The position numbers were made by a program, and so were the translations under genes. A model generated the notes under the pieces. It worked only from the letters and a program-made list of their open reading frames with translations. It did not search any database and was not told the DNA's origin. 64,000 nt of DNA from assembly GCA_017467815.1 (NCBI GenBank), contig JAFUKI010000039.1:48407-112406 (forward strand). Reading direction: 5' to 3'. Positions 18,132-26,331 of this stretch are shown here, in pieces. This DNA is from Clostridia bacterium. GTDB lineage: Bacteria; Bacillota; Clostridia; Oscillospirales; CAG-272. How positions within the stretch are numbered: position 1 is the first letter of the stretch; every line of letters starts with the position of its first letter.

Positions 18132-18176
18132 AAAAGGTTGTGAAAACGGAGACATCCCGTAATCACAACCTTTTCA
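18132..18176. terminator. Bidirectional terminator between XpaC-like gene and gtrA-like gene
   Basis: Twelve-base arms AAAAGGTTGTGA and TCACAACCTTTT: T tract on one side, A tract on the other, so it works for both converging genes. Confidence 0.88.
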
Positions 18177-18182
18177 TTTTAC

Positions 18183-18611
18183 TTATTGCTTATTCTTATT
18201 CTTGAAGATCCATTTTTTCTGAATGAAGTAATTGCAGACAAACAGCACAACCTCCGCAATGGGCATCGCCAGGGAAGGATCGATCTGCAGAACCCGGCTG
18301 CAGAATTCCATAATAAGAAATGTCTTGATCAGGTATACTACGATCGCCAGGGAATAATACTCGGTCAGCGCTTTCCACAGGGAAACGGAAGAATGGAAGA
18401 CCCATACCCGGTTCAGCGTAAAATTGGCAAAGGAGGAGATTATCCATGCCGGAATGGTAGCCAGCTCCCAGGGAAGACGATCCCCGATGAGAAAATCCAG
18501 TACCATGAACAGAACCCAGTTGATGAGAAATGCCACACCGGAGGATATCAGATACTTGAAAGGTTCCAGACCTTTTTCACGAATTTCGGCAACAATATTT
18601 TTGATTTTCAT
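18183..18611 (-). CDS. GtrA-family membrane protein
   Basis: 142 residues with four hydrophobic helices and the family pattern: FKYLISSGVAFLINWVLFMVLD at the N-terminus, NFTLNRVWVF in the middle and FVCNYFIQKKWIFKNK at the end. GtrA proteins are thought to move undecaprenyl-linked sugars across the membrane or to accompany glycosyltransferases. The start overlaps the upstream amidohydrolase stop by four bases (ATGA). No glycosyltransferase is adjacent, so the substrate is unknown. Confidence 0.88.
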   Translation of the reverse strand: MKIKNIVAEIREKGLEPFKYLISSGVAFLINWVLFMVLDFLIGDRLPWELATIPAWIISSFANFTLNRVWVFHSSVSLWKALTEYYSLAIVVYLIKTFLIMEFCSRVLQIDPSLAMPIAEVVLFVCNYFIQKKWIFKNKNKQ

Positions 18612-19408
18612 AATTTCAGCAACTCTTTCGCATTTTTATAAAATATTCGATCCAACCGTTCAGAATCCAGTCCCAGGGATTCAATAAACTGCACAGTCGC
18701 AGGCACATCTGCCCAGGGGCAATCCGTCCCGAATAGGATCCGTTGACTGTCATGGTTTTCGAGGATCCGTTTCGCCTGATCCGCAGATAATCCCATTCTG
18801 TGTCCGATGGAAGTATCGATCCAGACATTCTCGCCGACAAGCAGTTCTTCCACATCATTCCACAGACAGTTCCCGCCGTAATGTGCACAGATCAGCTTCA
18901 GCGACGGATGACGGACAAGAACCTGGCGTATCATAGCCGGCGTCGCGTGAATTTTATCCGGAGAATACACATCAAACCCAGCGTGGATCAGGACAAATAA
19001 ATCCAGAGAAGCCGCAGTCTCCAGAATGGGTGTGTATACAGCCTCATCAAACGTGTGACCCATGTAGTCCGGGTGTAGCTTGATGCCCGGTATTCCCGCA
19101 TCGCGAAGCATAACAAGTGTTTGATCCCAGTCTGCCGCATCGGGATTCACCGAACCGAGGGGAGTCAGCCTGTCACCGTGCTGCCGCATAGTTTCTACCG
19201 CAAAAGCATTCACATTTGCCTGCTGCCTGGGATTGGTGGCAATATTGGCAACAACCGCCCGGTCAACCCGCCATTCGTCCAGACGCGCCAGCAGACTGTC
19301 CACCGTGCCGTCTGTCTGCGGTACAAAGCCTGAACGCCCCGCAAGGGTATCAATGGCTCGCGCGGCGATCTTTTCGGGGAATGCGTGTGTATGGAAATCA
19401 ATAATCAT
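18608..19408 (-). CDS. Amidohydrolase-family (TIM-barrel) metal-dependent hydrolase
   Basis: 266 residues of the amidohydrolase-2 type. Metal ligands visible: DFHTHAFP near the N-terminus, KLHPDYMG, LIHAGFD, ICAHYGG and the catalytic aspartate in LFGTDCPW. It belongs to the group of small barrel hydrolases and decarboxylases (ACMSD/TatD-like relatives); the substrate cannot be read. Translationally coupled to the gtrA-like gene. The binding site before the ATG is weak and the promoter is not clear (a TATACT is near 19457). Confidence 0.85.
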   Translation of the reverse strand: MIIDFHTHAFPEKIAARAIDTLAGRSGFVPQTDGTVDSLLARLDEWRVDRAVVANIATNPRQQANVNAFAVETMRQHGDRLTPLGSVNPDAADWDQTLVMLRDAGIPGIKLHPDYMGHTFDEAVYTPILETAASLDLFVLIHAGFDVYSPDKIHATPAMIRQVLVRHPSLKLICAHYGGNCLWNDVEELLVGENVWIDTSIGHRMGLSADQAKRILENHDSQRILFGTDCPWADVPATVQFIESLGLDSERLDRIFYKNAKELLKL

Positions 19409-19699
19409 GCCAAGTGATCAATCCTTTACGATTCAAATAACTCAAATACAATAAGTATAACGCAGAAAATTATGGATAATGAGAATAATGTGTAACAATA
19501 GTATTAAATTTATCAAAACAGAAAAGAATGTTACCATGGAGAGAATTTTAATTTTTTATGAACATTTTTGGTATCTATTGCTTTTTTATTGAAAAAAGAG
19601 TATCATTGATATAATGGGGAAGAAATGGTGTTTTCCTGAAAAAAATCTGTTTTTTCCCTTGCGCGAAGAATATTTTTAACCGGAGGACAATGAACACAT
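19409..19699. other. Divergent intergenic region upstream of the carboxyltransferase operon
   Basis: AT-rich, no gene. A good -10 (TATAAT, 19610-19615) lies about 85 bases before the rightward operon, but the best -35 (TTGAAA, 19589-19594) is only 15 bases from it, so the promoter may need an activator. The GGAGG before the carboxyltransferase is 13 bases from the chosen ATG. Confidence 0.5.
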
Positions 19700-21211
19700 A
19701 TGGACAAAAAGAATTTGAAGTCTTTACATTCTTCTCTTGCCGGGAATGATGTAAATACTGCCTCCGCACTGCGCGAAATGCTTGCCGATCTGGATGCTCA
19801 GAACGAGAGCAAAACAGAAGGCGTACGCAGTGCAAGAGGACGGATCACCATGCTCTTTGATGAAGGAACCTTTGTGGAAACCGGCGCCTATGTTTCCAAG
19901 CGGAACAGTGAATTCGACGCCGATACCAAAGATGCGTTTGAAGGTGTGATCTGTGGTTGGGGTGCAGTGAACGGCAGCCTCGTCTACGCCTTTTCCCAGG
20001 ATGTAGGCCGTACCAAGGGTGCTGTCAGCGAAATGCAGGCGAAGAAGATTGCGGAAATCTACCGCCTTGCCTGTGAAAACGGCGCTCCCGTTGTAGGTAT
20101 TTTCGACAGCGTAGGTGCTTATCTGCCGGAAGGCGTACGTGCCCTTGCTGCTTACGGTCAGATCATGAGATCCGCTTCCCAGGCATCGGGGGTTGTGCCC
20201 CAGATTGCAGTGGTACCGGGTATCTCCCAGGGTGCTGCTGCTGTAATCGCCGGTATGTACGATTTTGTGATCGTTACCGAAAACACATCCTCTATCAGCG
20301 TAAATCCGCCTTTTGTTGTGGGTGAAGATGCTGGTAAATCCAAGTTTGCTTCCGAAAGCGGTCTGGCGGCACTCTGCGCAAAGAACGATGACGAAGCAAT
20401 GGCTATGGCAAGAGATCTGCTGGGTCTTCTGCCGGCAAACAATGCGGAAGGCACTGTTGAAACCGTAGCAAACGACGAAATCAACCGTCTGGTTTCCATT
20501 GATTCCTATAATGCAACTCGTCAGGCAAAAGATCTGGTCGCAGCTTTTGCGGATAACGGCGAAATGCTGGAACTGTGGAAGGATTACGCACCCGAAGCCA
20601 TCACCGGCATCATCAAGCTGGGCGGCATCGTATGCGGCGTAGTCGGCAACAACCATGCTGTAAACGACGGTATCATTACCGCAGACGCAGCAAGAAAAAT
20701 GGCAAAGATGATCTCCTTCTGCGACAGCTTCCATATTCCGGTTATCACCCTGGTTGACTCCATGGGACTGGATGTATCCAAGGAAGCCGAAGCATCTCCC
20801 TATGCGGCTGAACTGGCAAAGCTGGCACACCTGTACGCCATGACCCGTACGCCCGTGATCACCCTGATCGCCGGCGAAGCATACGGTACCGTAGTATCCC
20901 TCATGGGCTCCAAGGCTCTGGGTGCAGATATCGTACTGGCACTGGAATCTGCCAAGATCGGCGTAATGAACGCAGCATCCGCTGTTGCATTCCTGTGGAA
21001 CGATAAGATCGGCGGAGAAGTTACCAGAGAAGATCTGGAAGCTGAGTGGGATGCCGTTGTCGGTACTCCTGTTGCAGCTGCAAGAGCCGGTGAAGTGGAT
21101 GACATCATCCTGTCCGCAGAGATCCGTCAGCGTATCGCCGCAGCTGTTATGATGCTCCAGTCCAAGAGCAAAGCAGCTCCCGTACGCCGTCATGCTGTAA
21201 TGCCTCTGTAA
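19700..21211 (+). CDS. Acyl-CoA carboxyltransferase (methylmalonyl-CoA decarboxylase alpha / transcarboxylase 12S type)
   Basis: 503 residues, the normal size of the PccB/MmdA/12S family, made of two crotonase-fold halves. The N half holds GWGAVNGSLVYAFSQDVGRTKGAVSEMQAKKI and the C half GIIKLGGIVCGVVGNNH, RKMAKMISFCDSFHIPVITLVDSMG and VVSLMGSKALGADIV. It transfers carboxyl between an acyl-CoA (propionyl/methylmalonyl-CoA in known members) and carboxybiotin. First gene of an operon with a gamma subunit, biotin carrier, beta sodium pump and a 5S-type carboxyltransferase. mmdA is the nearest name, but the acyl-CoA is not proven. Confidence 0.92.
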   Translation: MDKKNLKSLHSSLAGNDVNTASALREMLADLDAQNESKTEGVRSARGRITMLFDEGTFVETGAYVSKRNSEFDADTKDAFEGVICGWGAVNGSLVYAFSQDVGRTKGAVSEMQAKKIAEIYRLACENGAPVVGIFDSVGAYLPEGVRALAAYGQIMRSASQASGVVPQIAVVPGISQGAAAVIAGMYDFVIVTENTSSISVNPPFVVGEDAGKSKFASESGLAALCAKNDDEAMAMARDLLGLLPANNAEGTVETVANDEINRLVSIDSYNATRQAKDLVAAFADNGEMLELWKDYAPEAITGIIKLGGIVCGVVGNNHAVNDGIITADAARKMAKMISFCDSFHIPVITLVDSMGLDVSKEAEASPYAAELAKLAHLYAMTRTPVITLIAGEAYGTVVSLMGSKALGADIVLALESAKIGVMNAASAVAFLWNDKIGGEVTREDLEAEWDAVVGTPVAAARAGEVDDIILSAEIRQRIAAAVMMLQSKSKAAPVRRHAVMPL

Positions 21212-21225
21212 TGGGAGGTATTCCG

Positions 21226-21648
21226 ATGAGTACACTTACTTTATTGCTGTCTTCGGGAGGATTCTTTGCAAAATACGCAGATGAGCTGGCACTGTCCGGC
21301 GAAATGATGCTGCGCGGAATTGGAACCGTATTTATGGTTCTGATCATCCTGTGGGCCATCCTCGGCGCATTCGGTATGATCTTCAGTAAGAGCACCAAAT
21401 CTGCCAAGGAAGCAGCTCCCAAGACCGAAAAGTCCAAAGAAACATCCAAAAAAGAAGTACAGACCGCGGCAGCACCTGCCGTACAATCTGCAGCACAGGA
21501 TGACAGCGCATTGATTGCTGCCATTACCGCTGCGATCATCGCATACAATACCGCGGAAGGAAAACCCAACCTGCCGTTCCGCGTAGTTTCCTATAAGCGT
21601 AAGAACAATGCAGCCGGCTGGATGGGAAATACGGCTGATAATCAGTAA
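21226..21648 (+). CDS. Sodium-pump decarboxylase gamma subunit (OadG family)
   Basis: About 140 residues. One membrane helix (TVFMVLIILWAILGAFGMIF, about 35-55) and a Lys/Ala-rich cytoplasmic tail follow a short N-terminus. In the family, gamma holds the alpha and biotin subunits to the membrane pump. The ATG at 21226 has GGGAGG seven bases upstream; the ATG at 21211 lies on that binding site. The C-terminal end (IIAYNTAEGKPNLPFRVVSYKRK) is typical of clostridial gamma subunits. Confidence 0.88.
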   Translation: MSTLTLLLSSGGFFAKYADELALSGEMMLRGIGTVFMVLIILWAILGAFGMIFSKSTKSAKEAAPKTEKSKETSKKEVQTAAAPAVQSAAQDDSALIAAITAAIIAYNTAEGKPNLPFRVVSYKRKNNAAGWMGNTADNQ

Positions 21649-21668
21649 TTCTACGGAGGATAATTGAA

Positions 21669-22079
21669 ATGAAAAGATATAATGTAACTGTAAACGGTAT
21701 CGCATATGATGTAGTTGTTGAAGAAGTAGGCGGTACTGCTGCTCCTGCTCCCGCAGCCGCACCTGCACCGGCTCCTGCTGCTCCCGCGCCTGTACAGGCA
21801 GCTCCTGCACCTGCACCGGCACCCGCTGCAGCTCCTGCACCTGCCGCTGCTCCTGCTGCTGCCGGTTCCGCAACCGTTAACGCACCCATGCCCGGTACCA
21901 TTCTCAAGATGAACGTAAAAGTAGGCGACACCGTTAAGAAGGACGACCTGGTATGCATTCTGGAAGCCATGAAGATGGAAAATGAAATATTCGCAGCTGA
22001 AGGCGGTACTGTTGTTGCCATCAACGCACCCCAGGGTTCCAGCGTAAACTCTGGCGATGCTATCATCACCCTCGGTTGA
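21669..22079 (+). CDS. Biotin carboxyl carrier protein of the decarboxylase complex
   Basis: 136 residues. A short N-terminal strand segment (MKRYNVTVNGIAYDVVVEE) leads into an Ala/Pro-only flexible linker at about residues 23-66. The C-terminal biotinyl domain has the EAMKMEN motif with the biotin lysine at residue 102 and a hydrophobic pair either side. It shuttles carboxyl groups among the two carboxyltransferases and the beta pump. Same operon, 20 bases after the gamma subunit. Confidence 0.95.
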   Translation: MKRYNVTVNGIAYDVVVEEVGGTAAPAPAAAPAPAPAAPAPVQAAPAPAPAPAAAPAPAAAPAAAGSATVNAPMPGTILKMNVKVGDTVKKDDLVCILEAMKMENEIFAAEGGTVVAINAPQGSSVNSGDAIITLG

Positions 22080-22116
22080 GACTCCATCATATAATTAAGG
22101 ATCGGAGTGTACGACA

Positions 22117-23304
22117 TTGAGCTTTTTTACTGATTTTTATGAATCTACAGGCTTGGTGGATCTGTTTGCTACACCGGAACTTTTGATAAAAACGCTGATT
22201 ATGTATGTAATCATCGGTGCACTGTTCTACCTTGCCGTTGTTAAGAAATTTGAGCCTTTACTGCTTATGCCGATTGCATTCGGTATGCTTCTGGCGAACC
22301 TGCCCGGTGCAGATCTGTTCCACATGGATCTTTTCATTCATGAGGACGGTTCACCCATAAACATTCAGACAATCGTTGAGCAGGGAAATCTCCTTGACTT
22401 CCTCTACCTCGGCGTAAAACTTGGCATCTATCCCTCCCTGATCTTCCTGGGAGTCGGTGCCATGACGGACTTTACCCCCCTGATCGCCAATCCCAAGTCC
22501 TTGCTGCTGGGTGCTGCGGCACAGTTCGGTGTATTTGCGGCATTCATCGGTGCGCTGTTCTTAGGCTTTGCTCCCGAACAGGCTGCTGCTATCGGTATCA
22601 TCGGCGGTGCGGACGGTCCTACAGCCATTCTGGTTACCAAAACCCTTGCACCTGAACTTCTCGGTGCGATTGCCATTGCGGCATACAGCTATATGGCGCT
22701 GATTCCTATGATTCAGCCGCCTTTCATGAAGCTGCTCACCACCAAGAAGGAACGCAGTGTTGTTATGACCAATCTGCGTGAAGTTTCCAAGACAGAAAAA
22801 GTTCTGTTCCCCATTATCGTAACACTTATCGTATGTATCATCGTTCCCGATGCGGCACCTCTGGTAGGTTTCCTGATGCTGGGTAACCTGCTGACAGTAT
22901 CCGGCGTTGCAGACCGTCTGTCCAAGACCGCGCAGAACGAACTGATGAACATCGTTACCATCTGCCTCGGCGTATCCGTTGGTGCAACCGCCAGTGCGGA
23001 AAGCTTCCTGGCTATGGATACAGTGAAGATCATTATTCTCGGTCTGGCAGCATTCTGTCTCTCCACTGTAGGCGGTCTGCTGTTTGGTAAACTGATGTAT
23101 GTCATTACCGGCGGTAAGATCAACCCCCTTATCGGTTCCGCAGGTGTTTCTGCTGTTCCTATGGCAGCCCGTGTATCCCAGATGGTTGGTCAGAAGGAAA
23201 ATCCTTCCAACTTCCTGCTGATGCACGCAATGGGCCCCAATGTAGCGGGTGTTATCGGTTCTGCTGTTGCAGCCGGTGTATTTCTCTCCTATTTCGGAGC
23301 ATAA
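22117..23304 (+). CDS. Sodium ion-translocating decarboxylase beta subunit
   Basis: 395 residues, polytopic, TTG start with GGAG about eight bases upstream. This is the carboxybiotin decarboxylase that couples CO2 release to sodium export. The conserved IGIIGGADGPTAILVTKTLAP carries the aspartate implicated in sodium binding, and GNLLTVSGVADRLS and ISAVPMAARVSQ-like segments (SAGVSAVPMAARV) match the family (OadB/MmdB/GcdB). Subunit identity is firm; the paired substrate depends on the carboxyltransferases. Confidence 0.95.
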   Translation: MSFFTDFYESTGLVDLFATPELLIKTLIMYVIIGALFYLAVVKKFEPLLLMPIAFGMLLANLPGADLFHMDLFIHEDGSPINIQTIVEQGNLLDFLYLGVKLGIYPSLIFLGVGAMTDFTPLIANPKSLLLGAAAQFGVFAAFIGALFLGFAPEQAAAIGIIGGADGPTAILVTKTLAPELLGAIAIAAYSYMALIPMIQPPFMKLLTTKKERSVVMTNLREVSKTEKVLFPIIVTLIVCIIVPDAAPLVGFLMLGNLLTVSGVADRLSKTAQNELMNIVTICLGVSVGATASAESFLAMDTVKIIILGLAAFCLSTVGGLLFGKLMYVITGGKINPLIGSAGVSAVPMAARVSQMVGQKENPSNFLLMHAMGPNVAGVIGSAVAAGVFLSYFGA

Positions 23305-23343
23305 AAACAGCGAAATCTTTTGTGAAAGGATACGATTACGTTT

Positions 23344-24741
23344 ATGGCAAAAGTTAAGATTACAGAAACGGTTCTGCGTGACTCCCACCAGTCCCTGATT
23401 GCTACCCGTATGAATACCGAAACCATGCTGCCCATTCTGTCCCAGATGGACAAGATCGGTTATCATTCTCTGGAAGCATGGGGCGGCGCAACCTTCGACT
23501 CCTGTCTCCGTTTCCTGAACGAAGACCCGTGGGAAAGACTGCGCAAGATCCGTGCTGAAGTAAAGAACACAAAACTGCAGATGCTGTTCAGAGGTCAGAA
23601 TATCCTCGGATACCGCCACTACGCCGATGACGTTGTAGAATATTTTGTACAGAAGTCCATCGCCAACGGTATCGACATTCTCCGTATTTTCGACGCAATG
23701 AACGACGCACGCAACCTGAAGACCGCTATCAACGCCACCAAGAAGGAAGGCGGACACGTTCAGGCAGCTATCAGCTACACCATCAGCCCTGCACATTCCA
23801 ACGAAGCATTCTGCAAGTATGCCAAGGAACTGGAAGAAATGGGCGCGGACTCCATCTGTATCAAGGATATGTCAGGACTTTTGACTCCCTATGCCGCATA
23901 CGATCTGGTTACCGCACTGAAATCCAGTGTAAAGGTGCCGATCCAGCTGCATACCCACTACACCACCGGTCTGGCGTCCATGACCATCCTGAAGGCAGTG
24001 GAAGCCGGTGTGGACATCGTGGATACCGCTATTTCCCCCATGGCTCTGGGGACATCCCAGCCCCCGACAGAACCCATCGTTGCAACCCTCCAGGGCACAG
24101 AATACGATACCGGTCTGGATCTGAACGAACTGGACAAGGTTTCCAAGTATTTTGCTCCTCTGAGAGAAGAATACCTGGCTTCCGGTCTGCTTGATCCCAA
24201 GGTACTGAAGGTTGACGTAAACTGTCTTCTGTATCAGGTACCCGGCGGAATGCTGTCCAACCTGGTTTCCCAGCTGAAGCAGCAGGGCAAGAGTGAAAAG
24301 CTGTCCGAAGTTCTGGAAGAAGTGCCGAGAGTTCGTGAAGACGCAGGTTATCCTCCGCTGGTAACCCCCACTTCCCAGATTGTTGGTACCCAGGCAGTGC
24401 TGAACGTAATTGCCGGCGAGCGCTACAAGATGGTTTCCAAGGAATTCAAGGGCATGGTACGCGGTGACTACGGTAAGTCTCCCGTAGAAATTGATCCTGC
24501 ATTCCGCAAGAAGATCATCGGCGACGAACAGCCCATCACCTGCCGTCCCGCAGATAAGCTGGAACCCGAACTGGACAAGCTCCGCGAGATCGTTAAGCCC
24601 TACATGGAACAGGAAGAAGACGTGCTTTCCTACGCACTGTTTGAACAGGTTGCCACCAAATTCTTCGAATACCGCAAGGCACAGAAATACGGTCTGGACG
24701 GAACAAACGGCGACGCTGAACTGAAAGTACATTCTGTATAA
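23344..24741 (+). CDS. Pyruvate/oxaloacetate carboxyltransferase, 5S type without biotinyl domain
   Basis: 465 residues. It starts with the HMGL-like TIM barrel: TETVLRDSHQSLIATRM, EAWGGATFDSCLRFLNEDPWERLR, LFRGQNILGYRHYADDVV. The carbamylated-lysine region is SICIKDMSGLLTPYAA and the metal-binding HTHYTTG follows. The conserved PGGMLSNL segment of the C-terminal domain is present. Full OadA proteins are about 590 residues because they carry a biotinyl domain; here it is absent, so the separate carrier must serve. It matches the 5S subunit of methylmalonyl-CoA transcarboxylase. Confidence 0.93.
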   Translation: MAKVKITETVLRDSHQSLIATRMNTETMLPILSQMDKIGYHSLEAWGGATFDSCLRFLNEDPWERLRKIRAEVKNTKLQMLFRGQNILGYRHYADDVVEYFVQKSIANGIDILRIFDAMNDARNLKTAINATKKEGGHVQAAISYTISPAHSNEAFCKYAKELEEMGADSICIKDMSGLLTPYAAYDLVTALKSSVKVPIQLHTHYTTGLASMTILKAVEAGVDIVDTAISPMALGTSQPPTEPIVATLQGTEYDTGLDLNELDKVSKYFAPLREEYLASGLLDPKVLKVDVNCLLYQVPGGMLSNLVSQLKQQGKSEKLSEVLEEVPRVREDAGYPPLVTPTSQIVGTQAVLNVIAGERYKMVSKEFKGMVRGDYGKSPVEIDPAFRKKIIGDEQPITCRPADKLEPELDKLREIVKPYMEQEEDVLSYALFEQVATKFFEYRKAQKYGLDGTNGDAELKVHSV

Positions 24742-24746
24742 TTGAC

Positions 24747-25385
24747 ATGGTTCTGATCTTAGACCATACAAGATCGGACAGAGCATCAAAGCTGCGCAGA
24801 CGGATTCTCGACATGAAGATCCCCTGCGCAGTTTCTGCTGTCTGGAGTTGTGCTGATCTGCTTCCGCCGTTCTGTATTATTACATTTGCCGACGTGCTTG
24901 ACAAAGTATACCACGCACCGCTGGAAAAATATAAAATATTTGTACTGACGGAGGCATGGGTGAACAGCGCACTGCACGTAATCGCCTGCGCTGCGGAAAA
25001 CGAATTGCTGCATCATGTAGTCAATACGGTGTATGAATGTGCCGGAATCAAAGAAGAACATATCCTTGACGGTGCGTTGGTCCTGCATGATGGATTTCTC
25101 CTGACACAGGAATGCCTGTTCCACCGCTGTTTCCCACTGAAACTCAGTGATACAGAATGCAGTATTCTGCTCCTGCTGCTTCTGACGGGCGGCTGTCACC
25201 CCGCGAAACATCTGACCGCATACTGCTTTCCGGATGCATACAAAGGCGACACCTCGACCAGTGTATCATCTGCTGTATACCGGATCAACAAAAATGCAGA
25301 ATCCCAAAGCGGCGCGAAACTGATATCCTACAGCCGAAAACATGGCGGATATATACTGGATGTCCGATATACCAAAGAAATATAA
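24747..25385 (+). CDS. Winged-helix regulator, OmpR-like C-terminus with atypical N-terminal domain
   Basis: 212 residues, starting five bases after the 5S-type gene with no recognisable binding site, so translation is probably coupled. Residues 130-208 resemble the OmpR/PhoB winged helix (LKLSDTECSILLLLLLTGG, SVSSAVYRINKNAE, YSRKHGGYIL). Residues 1-110 may be a degenerate receiver domain (MVLILDHTRSDRASKLRRRI), but the phosphorylatable aspartate and lysine pattern is not evident. It is likely a local regulator of the carboxylase operon; this role is inferred only from position. Confidence 0.65.
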   Translation: MVLILDHTRSDRASKLRRRILDMKIPCAVSAVWSCADLLPPFCIITFADVLDKVYHAPLEKYKIFVLTEAWVNSALHVIACAAENELLHHVVNTVYECAGIKEEHILDGALVLHDGFLLTQECLFHRCFPLKLSDTECSILLLLLLTGGCHPAKHLTAYCFPDAYKGDTSTSVSSAVYRINKNAESQSGAKLISYSRKHGGYILDVRYTKEI

Positions 25386-25392
25386 CAACAAG

Positions 25393-25428
25393 AAAGCCCG
25401 ACATCTGTGATGCCGAGCTTTTTGTTTT
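25393..25428 (+). terminator. Terminator of the carboxylase operon
   Basis: Interrupted stem AAAGC-C-CG-A-CATC with GATG-C-CG-A-GCTTT followed by TTTGTTTT, between converging genes. Confidence 0.75.
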
Positions 25429-25437
25429 CCGGTAATA

Positions 25438-26328
25438 TTATTTTTTTGCACATTCCATGAGTTCCAGCTTTCTCCGCGCCGCATTGTAAGCCGCACGAAA
25501 ATCCCCGTCAGCATTGGCTGCATTCTCCAGATCGGAACAGATACGGTACCGCATATAAAAGGGAAGTCCGCCATCCTCCAGCAGATCCCGCAGAATCTCA
25601 ACGGCTTGCTTGTACTGCGCCGAGGAGATCAGGTACAATCCATGAATATGCCTGCTGTAGTAAGAACCGGAATCCCACTCACGCACAGAAAGGGAATGTT
25701 GATTTCCGGCATAAACCTGTAATTCCGCAAAATACTGCAGCATATCCGCGGGCACAAGGGCGGATGCATTGCCAATTCCGGTAATTTCATCCGTAAGATC
25801 GGAAGCGGAAAGCAGCAGGGAAATCAGTCCCTGGTAATACGAAACAGCCGATTTAAAATCCTCTCCGGCATATATAGTGTTCTGTGTCGCCTCTTCCGCT
25901 TTGGAAAAATGAGAATCCGCACTTTTTAGAGCATATTCGGAAGCATACTGCATGGCAGTCCCGAAATAGCACTGTGCGGCGATAAACGCGATTTCATCAT
26001 CCATACAGCCGGACGGCATTTCCTGTATCCGCTGTTCGCATTCGGCAAAACAACCGTTCCTGTAAAGCTGCTTGATTTCCGGAATCACCATCATCTTGTA
26101 AAACTGTCTTTCATCCTCTTCCGTAACCGCGAAAAAATATCCTGCAGGAGCATCCAGCTGTTCGGCAAGATACAGAACGGTGGAAAGGGAAGGGGCGGCT
26201 TGTCCGTTTTCGATCAGACTGAGCATATTCCTGGTCATATGCGTGCCGGCAAGCGCTTTCTGTGTCATACCGCGTTTCTGACGCAGATCACGGATACGCT
26301 CACCAATGTGAATCATCAGGGCTTCCAT
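25438..26328 (-). CDS. XRE-type HTH regulator with TPR-like C-terminal domain
   Basis: 296 residues. The N-terminal HTH-XRE is complete: IGERIRDLRQKRGMTQKALAGTHMTRNMLSLIENGQAAPSLSTVLYLAEQL (residues 7-58). The remainder is helical with paired-helix repeats (ALKSADSHFSKAEEAT, AVEILRDLLEDGGLP, AAYNAARRKLELME) as in TPR-containing Rgg/PlcR-like regulators, where that part senses a peptide or partner. It begins three bases after the stop of the DivIVA-like gene, so the two are one unit. No small peptide gene was seen beside it. Confidence 0.82.
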   Translation of the reverse strand: MEALMIHIGERIRDLRQKRGMTQKALAGTHMTRNMLSLIENGQAAPSLSTVLYLAEQLDAPAGYFFAVTEEDERQFYKMMVIPEIKQLYRNGCFAECEQRIQEMPSGCMDDEIAFIAAQCYFGTAMQYASEYALKSADSHFSKAEEATQNTIYAGEDFKSAVSYYQGLISLLLSASDLTDEITGIGNASALVPADMLQYFAELQVYAGNQHSLSVREWDSGSYYSRHIHGLYLISSAQYKQAVEILRDLLEDGGLPFYMRYRICSDLENAANADGDFRAAYNAARRKLELMECAKK

Positions 26329-26331
26329 AAA

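Noticed and set aside
21735..21867. Tandem repeat array or CRISPR
   Set aside because: It is the Ala/Pro linker of the biotin carrier; there are no spacers or palindromic repeats.
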